Below, in pieces: positions 59,537 to 64,000 of a DNA stretch of 64,000 nt; within the stretch, counting starts at the first letter, position 1, and each line of letters starts with the position of its first letter. The notes under the pieces were generated by a model. The model was not told the origin of the DNA and did not search any database. It worked only from the letters and a program-made list of their open reading frames with translations. The DNA comes from Streptomyces sp. NBC_01775 (GTDB lineage Bacteria > Actinomycetota > Actinomycetes > Streptomycetales > Streptomycetaceae). The DNA lies in the NCBI RefSeq assembly GCF_035917675.1, contig NZ_CP109104.1, forward strand, positions 5,952,001 through 6,016,000, given 5' to 3'. Made by a program: the position numbers and the translations under genes.

Positions 59537-60826
59537 TCAGCCCGTGCGGGGGCGCGGCGGCGCCGTGGAGGCGCGCACCATCAGCTCGGCGCGCACGGTG
59601 GCCACCCCGCCGGGCGGCGGTGCCTGTCTGCCCAGCGCCAGGCGGCCCGCGCGCGCCCCCGCCTCGTACAGCGGCAGCCGTACGGTCGTCAGCGCGGGGG
59701 AGGCGTCGGCGCTGAAGGGCAGGTCGTCGAAGCCCGCCACGGAGACGTCCTCCGGGACGCGCAGCCCGCGCTCGCGCAGCGCGGCGCACACGCCCAGGGC
59801 CACGGTGTCGTTCGCCGCGAGCACGGCCGTCACCTCCGGTGCCCTGCGCAGCAGTTCGAGCGCGCCGTCGTAGCCGGAGCCCCGGTCGTAGCCGCCGCCG
59901 TGCACCGTCAGCCGCTCGGCGCCCGCCGACAGCCCGGGGGAGTGCGCCGCCAGCGCGGCGCGGTGGCCCTCCAGGCGGTGCCGGGTGGTGGTGCGCTCGG
60001 GGGGCCCGGCGACGTAGCCGACCGCGCGGTGTCCGAGCGCCAGCAGATGCGCGGTGAGCGCGCGCGCCCCGCCCCGGTTGTCGAACGCGACCGTGAGGAT
60101 CCCGAGCCCTTCGCCGGACCCGCCGCGCTGCTCCGGCAACAGCGTCCGCACCGCGCGCCGCTCCAGGGGCGTGCGCGCCTGGCGACGGCCTTCCGCCCCC
60201 GGCTCTTCGGCGCGGACGGTATCCCAGACGCGGACGGGCTCCCCGGCCTCCGCCACAGCCTCCCCCGCCGGCTCCCCGGACGCCCCGTCCGGCTTGCCCG
60301 GCCGCCCGCCGCGCTCCCCGGGCGTGCGCAGTGGCGGCCTGCCGCACAGCACGACGCGGGTGCCGTCCGCCGCGAGCCGCCGCAGCCTGCCCTCCAGCGC
60401 CGCGCTGTGCTCGGGGTCCTCCACCGCGCCCCCGGTCAGGACGACAGCGGCGGCGCGCTGGCGCTGGAGGAGGGTGAGATACGTCAGCTCCTGTCCGGGC
60501 GATCCTCCGGTGTTGCAGACGACGGCGAGCTTGCGGGGCCCGGCCCCCGGCCCGCCCTCCGCGCCGTTCATCTCGCTTTGCACCGCGCCCGCGATGATGC
60601 CGAAGAACGGGTCGGCGATGTCGTTGACGAGGATGCCCACCAGGTCGGAGCTGGCGGCGGCCAGCGCGCTGGCCGGGCCGTTGACCACGTACTCCAGTTC
60701 GTCCACGGCGCGCAGCACGCGGGACCTGGTGGCGCCCGCCACCGGATAGTTGCCGCTCAGCACTCGGGAGACCGTCGCCGCCGAGACCCCCGCGCGTGCG
60801 GCGACGTCCGCCAGGGTGACTGCCAT
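59537..60826 (-). CDS. LacI-family regulator of the Gfo/DUF993 locus
   Basis: 429 aa from the ATG at 60826 (GGAGGATCCG upstream). HTH MAVTLADVAARAGVSAATVS with hinge YVVNGPASALAAASS, then the periplasmic-binding-like domain (LVGILVNDIADPFFG, AVLAANDTVALG, VAGFDDLPFSADASPALTTV). LacI proteins usually have about 340 residues; about 75 extra residues (about 165-237, Gly/Glu/Arg/Pro rich) are inserted in the effector domain. Divergent from the Gfo/Idh/MocA gene, whose promoter carries a central-CG palindrome suited to LacI binding (60938-60949). Confidence 0.92.
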   Translation of the reverse strand: MAVTLADVAARAGVSAATVSRVLSGNYPVAGATRSRVLRAVDELEYVVNGPASALAAASSDLVGILVNDIADPFFGIIAGAVQSEMNGAEGGPGAGPRKLAVVCNTGGSPGQELTYLTLLQRQRAAAVVLTGGAVEDPEHSAALEGRLRRLAADGTRVVLCGRPPLRTPGERGGRPGKPDGASGEPAGEAVAEAGEPVRVWDTVRAEEPGAEGRRQARTPLERRAVRTLLPEQRGGSGEGLGILTVAFDNRGGARALTAHLLALGHRAVGYVAGPPERTTTRHRLEGHRAALAAHSPGLSAGAERLTVHGGGYDRGSGYDGALELLRRAPEVTAVLAANDTVALGVCAALRERGLRVPEDVSVAGFDDLPFSADASPALTTVRLPLYEAGARAGRLALGRQAPPPGGVATVRAELMVRASTAPPRPRTG

Positions 60827-60900
60827 CGGATCCTCCGGTCGTCTTGTCCGAGGACATGTTCTCACCCGGCGGCCCCCGCCACACCGGGTGTCAAGTCCCT

Positions 60901-60949
60901 TGTTGAAGTCACATATTGGCCGTAGCGTGCTTGGCAGAAAGCGCTTGCT
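60901..60949 (+). promoter_or_regulatory. promoter and LacI-type operator of the Gfo/DUF993 operon
   Basis: -35 TTGTTG (60901-60906), 17-bp spacer, -10 TAGCGT (60924-60929). The palindrome GAAAGCGCTTGC (60938-60949, core AAGCGCTT) sits at the expected transcription start, where a bound repressor would block initiation. Operators with a central CG are typical of LacI regulators. Confidence 0.6.
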
Positions 60950-60979
60950 GTCGACGTCCGCCGAGGGAGAAGAGCCCAC

Positions 60980-62152
60980 GTGACACGCAGGACAGTCCGG
61001 ATCGCGATGAACGGTGTGACAGGACGGATGGGGCACCGCCAGCACCTCGTCCGCTCCCTCCTCGCCCTCCGCGAGGAAGGCGGCCTCGACCTCGGGGACG
61101 GCGAGCGGCTGTGGCCCGAGCCGGTCCTGGTGGGCCGCAGGGAACACGCGCTCAGGGCGCTGGCCCACGAGCACGGGCTCGATCCCGGCCAGATCTCCAC
61201 CGACCTGGACACGGTGCTGGCCGACGACAGCGTGGACGTCTACTTCGACGCCCAGGTCACCTCGGCGCGCCAGGAAGCCCTCAAGAAGGCCATCGCCGCC
61301 GGGAAGCACATCTACACCGAGAAGCCCACCGCCACCTCGCTCGACGGCGCGCTGGAGCTGGCCAGGGCCGCCGCCCGCGCGGGCGTCAGGCACGGCGTCG
61401 TCCAGGACAAGCTCTTCCTGCCGGGCCTGCGCAAGCTCAGGCGCCTGGTGGAGAGCGGCTTCTTCGGCAGAATCCTGTCCGTACGCGGCGAGTTCGGATA
61501 CTGGGTGTTCGAAGGCGATCTCCAGCCGGCCCAGCGCCCGTCGTGGAACTACCGCGCGGAGGACGGCGGCGGCATCGCCGGCGACATGTTCCCGCACTGG
61601 GAGTACGTGCTGCACAACCTCTTCGGCCGGGTCACCTCTGTGCAGGCGCAGGTCGCGACGCACATTCCGCGCCGCTGGGACGAGCGCGGTGAGCCCTATG
61701 AGGTGACGGCCGACGACGCCGCCTACGGCATCTTCACGCTGGAGGGCGGCGCCGTCGCCCAGATCAACTCCTCATGGGCGGTGCGTGTGCACCGCGACGA
61801 ACTGGTGGAGTTCCAGGTCGACGGCACCGAGGGATCGGCCGTCGCGGGGCTGCGCGGCTGCCGCTACCAGCACCGGGCCGGTACGCCCAAGCCGGTGTGG
61901 AACCCCGACCTGCCCGCCACCGAGCGCTTCCGCGACCAGTGGCAGGAGGTGCCGGACAACGACGGCGACGAGGAGACCAACGGCTTCAAGGCCCAGTGGG
62001 AGCTGTTCTTGCGGCATGTCGCGGCGCCCGACCCCGCCCGGCCCTACACCTGGGACCTGCTGGCGGGCGCGCGCGGCGTACAGCTCGCGGAGCTGGGCCT
62101 GAAGTCCTCCGCCGAAGGCCGCCGCTGCGAGGTGCCGGAGCTGACCCTGTGA
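60980..62152 (+). CDS. Gfo/Idh/MocA-family dehydrogenase
   Basis: 390 aa from the GTG at 60980 (GAGGGAGAAG upstream). The N-terminal Rossmann domain has a divergent nucleotide motif (MNGVTGRMGHRQH), the EKPTATS motif typical of the family, and GGGIAGDMFPHWEY in the C-terminal domain with the catalytic His. It oxidises or epimerises a sugar or inositol-type substrate with NAD(P). The stop overlaps the DUF993 GTG (GTGA), so expression is coupled. Controlled by the divergent LacI protein (inference). Confidence 0.9.
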   Translation: MTRRTVRIAMNGVTGRMGHRQHLVRSLLALREEGGLDLGDGERLWPEPVLVGRREHALRALAHEHGLDPGQISTDLDTVLADDSVDVYFDAQVTSARQEALKKAIAAGKHIYTEKPTATSLDGALELARAAARAGVRHGVVQDKLFLPGLRKLRRLVESGFFGRILSVRGEFGYWVFEGDLQPAQRPSWNYRAEDGGGIAGDMFPHWEYVLHNLFGRVTSVQAQVATHIPRRWDERGEPYEVTADDAAYGIFTLEGGAVAQINSSWAVRVHRDELVEFQVDGTEGSAVAGLRGCRYQHRAGTPKPVWNPDLPATERFRDQWQEVPDNDGDEETNGFKAQWELFLRHVAAPDPARPYTWDLLAGARGVQLAELGLKSSAEGRRCEVPELTL

Positions 62153-63381
62153 TCCTGCTGCCCGAGCTCTCCGGGGGGACACGCGCCTACGAGCCTCGCG
62201 GCGCCGCTCCGGCCCTGCGGCGGGGGCGTGGGGCACCGCCCGTCTCCCGGGTCGTCTTCGCGGCGGCGCACGTGGTCGCCGATCCGCTGGCCGATACCGC
62301 GCCCGGCGGGCCCGCCGCGCTCGACTGGGACGCCACGCTCGCCTTCCGCCGCCACCTGTGGGCGCACGGGCTGGGCGTGGCCGAAGCGATGGATACCGCG
62401 CAGCGCGGCATGGGTCTGGACTGGGCGGGCGCCGCCGAGCTGATCCGGCGCTCGGCGGCCGAGGCGAAGGCCACCGGCGGACGTATCGCCTGCGGCGTCG
62501 GCACCGACCAGCTCCCCGCACCCGCCGCCCAGAGCCCGGCCGGACGCGCCGGCCCGGCAGGCCGCGACGGTGCGGCGGGCCACGGCGGCCCCGGGGCGGA
62601 GGACCTGGCCCGGATCACCCGCGCCTACGAGGAGCAGCTCGCCCTGGTCGAGGACAGCGAAGCGCAGGCCATCCTCATGGCCTCCCGCGCGCTGGCCGCC
62701 ACTGCGCGCGGGCCCGAGGACTACGAGAGCGTGTACGGTGCCCTGCTGCGGCAGACGGCGCGCCCGGTCCTCCTGCACTGGCTCGGCCCGATGTTCGACC
62801 CGGCGCTGGAGGGCTACTGGGGCAGCGGCGATCTGGACGAGGCCACCGACACCTTCCTGAAGATCATCGCGGCGCACCCCGGCAAGGTCGACGGCGTGAA
62901 GGTCTCCCTCCTCGACGCGGACCGCGAGGCCGCCTTGCGCGTACGACTGCCCGAGGGCGTGCGCTGCTACACGGGTGACGACTTCCACTACCCCGAGCTG
63001 ATCGAGGGCGACGGGGCGGCGCACAGCGACGCGCTGCTCGGCGTCTTCGACCCCCTGGCCCCGCTGGCGGCCGACGCCGTACGGATGCTGGACGACGGCG
63101 ACAGCAAGGCGTTCCGGGCGGCGCTCGATCCGACCGTCCCCCTCGCCCGCCATCTGTTCCAGGAGCCGACGCGCTACTACAAGACGGGCGTGGTGCTGCT
63201 GGCCTGGCTGGCCGGGCACCAGCGGCACTTCACCATGGCCGGCGGGCTCCAGTCGGCGCGCTCGCTGCCGCACCTCGCGCGTGCCTACGAACTCGCCGAC
63301 GGTATCGGCCTGTTCCCCGACCCCGAGCTTGCCGAGCACCGGATGAAGCAGCTTTTCGCCGTCAACGGGGTTGACCAGTGA
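62149..63381 (+). CDS. DUF993 / dihydrodipicolinate synthase-like protein
   Basis: 410 aa from the GTG at 62149, coupled to the upstream dehydrogenase. TIM-barrel protein: GLGVAEAMDTAQRGMGLDW, KVDGVKVSLLDADREAALR (Lys could form the Schiff base), CYTGDDFHYPELIEGDG and YYKTGVVLLAWLAGHQRHF. A Gly/Ala/Pro/Arg insert (about 120-145) breaks the barrel. Homologues are annotated DUF993 and occur beside Gfo dehydrogenases and xylose-isomerase-like proteins in actinobacteria. Probably an aldolase or lyase in a sugar pathway; the reaction is unknown. Confidence 0.85.
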   Translation: MILLPELSGGTRAYEPRGAAPALRRGRGAPPVSRVVFAAAHVVADPLADTAPGGPAALDWDATLAFRRHLWAHGLGVAEAMDTAQRGMGLDWAGAAELIRRSAAEAKATGGRIACGVGTDQLPAPAAQSPAGRAGPAGRDGAAGHGGPGAEDLARITRAYEEQLALVEDSEAQAILMASRALAATARGPEDYESVYGALLRQTARPVLLHWLGPMFDPALEGYWGSGDLDEATDTFLKIIAAHPGKVDGVKVSLLDADREAALRVRLPEGVRCYTGDDFHYPELIEGDGAAHSDALLGVFDPLAPLAADAVRMLDDGDSKAFRAALDPTVPLARHLFQEPTRYYKTGVVLLAWLAGHQRHFTMAGGLQSARSLPHLARAYELADGIGLFPDPELAEHRMKQLFAVNGVDQ

Positions 63382-64000
63382 GCGCCACCAGCCCCAGCAC
63401 CGGTCCTGCCCCGGGTCCGGGCCCCGACCCTGCCCCCGGCCTCGCCCGGCTGTCGGTCAACCAGGAGACCGTGCGCCAGCTCTCCCTTCCCGAACTGGCC
63501 AGGGAGACGGCCGCGCTCGGCATCGGGGGCGTGGGGCTGTGGCGCGATCCGGTGCGCGCGTACGGTCCCGAGGCGGCAGGGCGGCTCATGCGCGAGCACG
63601 GCCTGAGCGTCACCTCCCTGTGCAGAGGCGGCTTCTTCACCGCGGAGGATCCTGCCGAGCGCCGCACCGCGCTCGACGACAACCGGGCGGCGGTCGATGA
63701 GGCCGCCGCGCTGGGCACCGGCACGCTCGTCCTCGTGTCCGGCGGCCTGCCCGCCGGGGACCGCGATCTGCCCGCCGCGCGCGAGCGGGTCGCCGACGCG
63801 CTCGCCGAACTGGCGCCGTACGCCGAGGAGCGGGGCGTGCGGCTCGCGGTGGAGCCGCTGCATCCGATGTACGCCTCCGACCGCTGTGTGGTCTCCACCC
63901 TCGGGCAGGCCCTCGCGCTGGCCGAGCGCTTCCCGGCGCGGCAGGTGGGCGTCGTCGTGGACACGTACCACCTGTGGTGGGACGAGCGGGTGCCCGAGCA
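63378..64000 (+). CDS. sugar phosphate isomerase/epimerase, 3' end outside window
   Basis: At least 207 aa from the GTG at 63378, overlapping the DUF993 stop (GTGA); truncated by the window edge. A Pro/Gly/Ala N-terminal tail is followed by an AP-endonuclease-2-like TIM barrel: SVNQETVRQLSLPELARETA, GVGLWRDPV, LVLVSGGLP, RLAVEPLHPM (metal Glu) and GVVVDTYHLWW (metal Asp/His). Third gene of the LacI-controlled operon and a distant paralogue of the isomerase at 58460-59323. Substrate unknown. Confidence 0.88.
   Translation, partial: MSATSPSTGPAPGPGPDPAPGLARLSVNQETVRQLSLPELARETAALGIGGVGLWRDPVRAYGPEAAGRLMREHGLSVTSLCRGGFFTAEDPAERRTALDDNRAAVDEAAALGTGTLVLVSGGLPAGDRDLPAARERVADALAELAPYAEERGVRLAVEPLHPMYASDRCVVSTLGQALALAERFPARQVGVVVDTYHLWWDERVPE

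Overview
The window is high-GC actinobacterial DNA and almost certainly comes from a Streptomyces. The evidence is a bald-regulon adpA carrying an in-frame TTA codon next to orn, a CebR-controlled cellobiose operon, an AfsR/SARP regulator, an SSI-type protease inhibitor, GTG starts joined by GTGA or ATGA overlaps, and many promoters with a TANNNT hexamer about 7 nt before the start codon (leaderless mRNAs). From memory, the order cebR-ceb operon / orn / adpA / glmS / GH20 / liu cluster / agmatinase / fused ABC exporter follows the S. coelicolor core chromosome around SCO2763-SCO2798. No rRNA, phage, IS element or CRISPR array was seen.

Layout. 1-4814 (minus): a four-gene operon with a RecB/Cas4-type Fe-S nuclease, an unknown 520-aa protein, an Upf1-like SF1 helicase and a truncated unknown gene; together these look like a split Dna2. 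5100-9650: histidine phosphatase, NsdA-like XRE/TPR regulator, a small unknown protein, a spermidine-synthase-like protein and a membrane protein. 9767-13154: OmpR-type two-component pair and a secreted GH18 protein. 13436-19563: bglC-cebG-cebF-cebE (minus) and divergent cebR. 19749-24466: LytM peptidase coupled to an SSI-like inhibitor, a DUF6233-like protein, tRNA-His, orn and adpA. 24980-33988: small membrane protein, universal stress protein, glmS, a small conserved protein, an SDR with an MmyB-type regulator, secreted GH20 and a DUF4429/SHOCT protein. 34161-42537: leucine/acyl-CoA catabolism (acyl-CoA dehydrogenase, HMG-CoA lyase, biotin carboxylase, carboxyltransferase, divergent TetR and a second dehydrogenase). 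42629-50634: tesB, a phosphatase-like protein, agmatinase, SARP/NB-ARC/TPR regulator, and methionine aminopeptidase with a divergent XRE. 50859-58034: fused asymmetric ABC exporter, small protein, Nudix, S37 peptidase and a Cys-rich lipoprotein. 58460-64000: sugar-catabolic locus with a LacI regulator, two isomerases, a Gfo/Idh/MocA dehydrogenase and a DUF993 protein.

How the genes fit together. Several loci scavenge polysaccharide: GH18 and GH20 (chitin), the Ceb transporter and BglC (cellulose), and the LacI/Gfo/DUF993 cassette. TTA codons lie in adpA, cebE, cebG and the response regulator, which suggests that cellobiose uptake and the two-component system are tied to the bldA developmental switch along with AdpA.

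The most pervasive unexplained structure is non-coding: short tandem duplications of 7 to 40 bp, each with its own sequence, begin at or just after the stop codon of about twenty genes. Similar in-frame expansions make low-complexity inserts in several otherwise conserved proteins.
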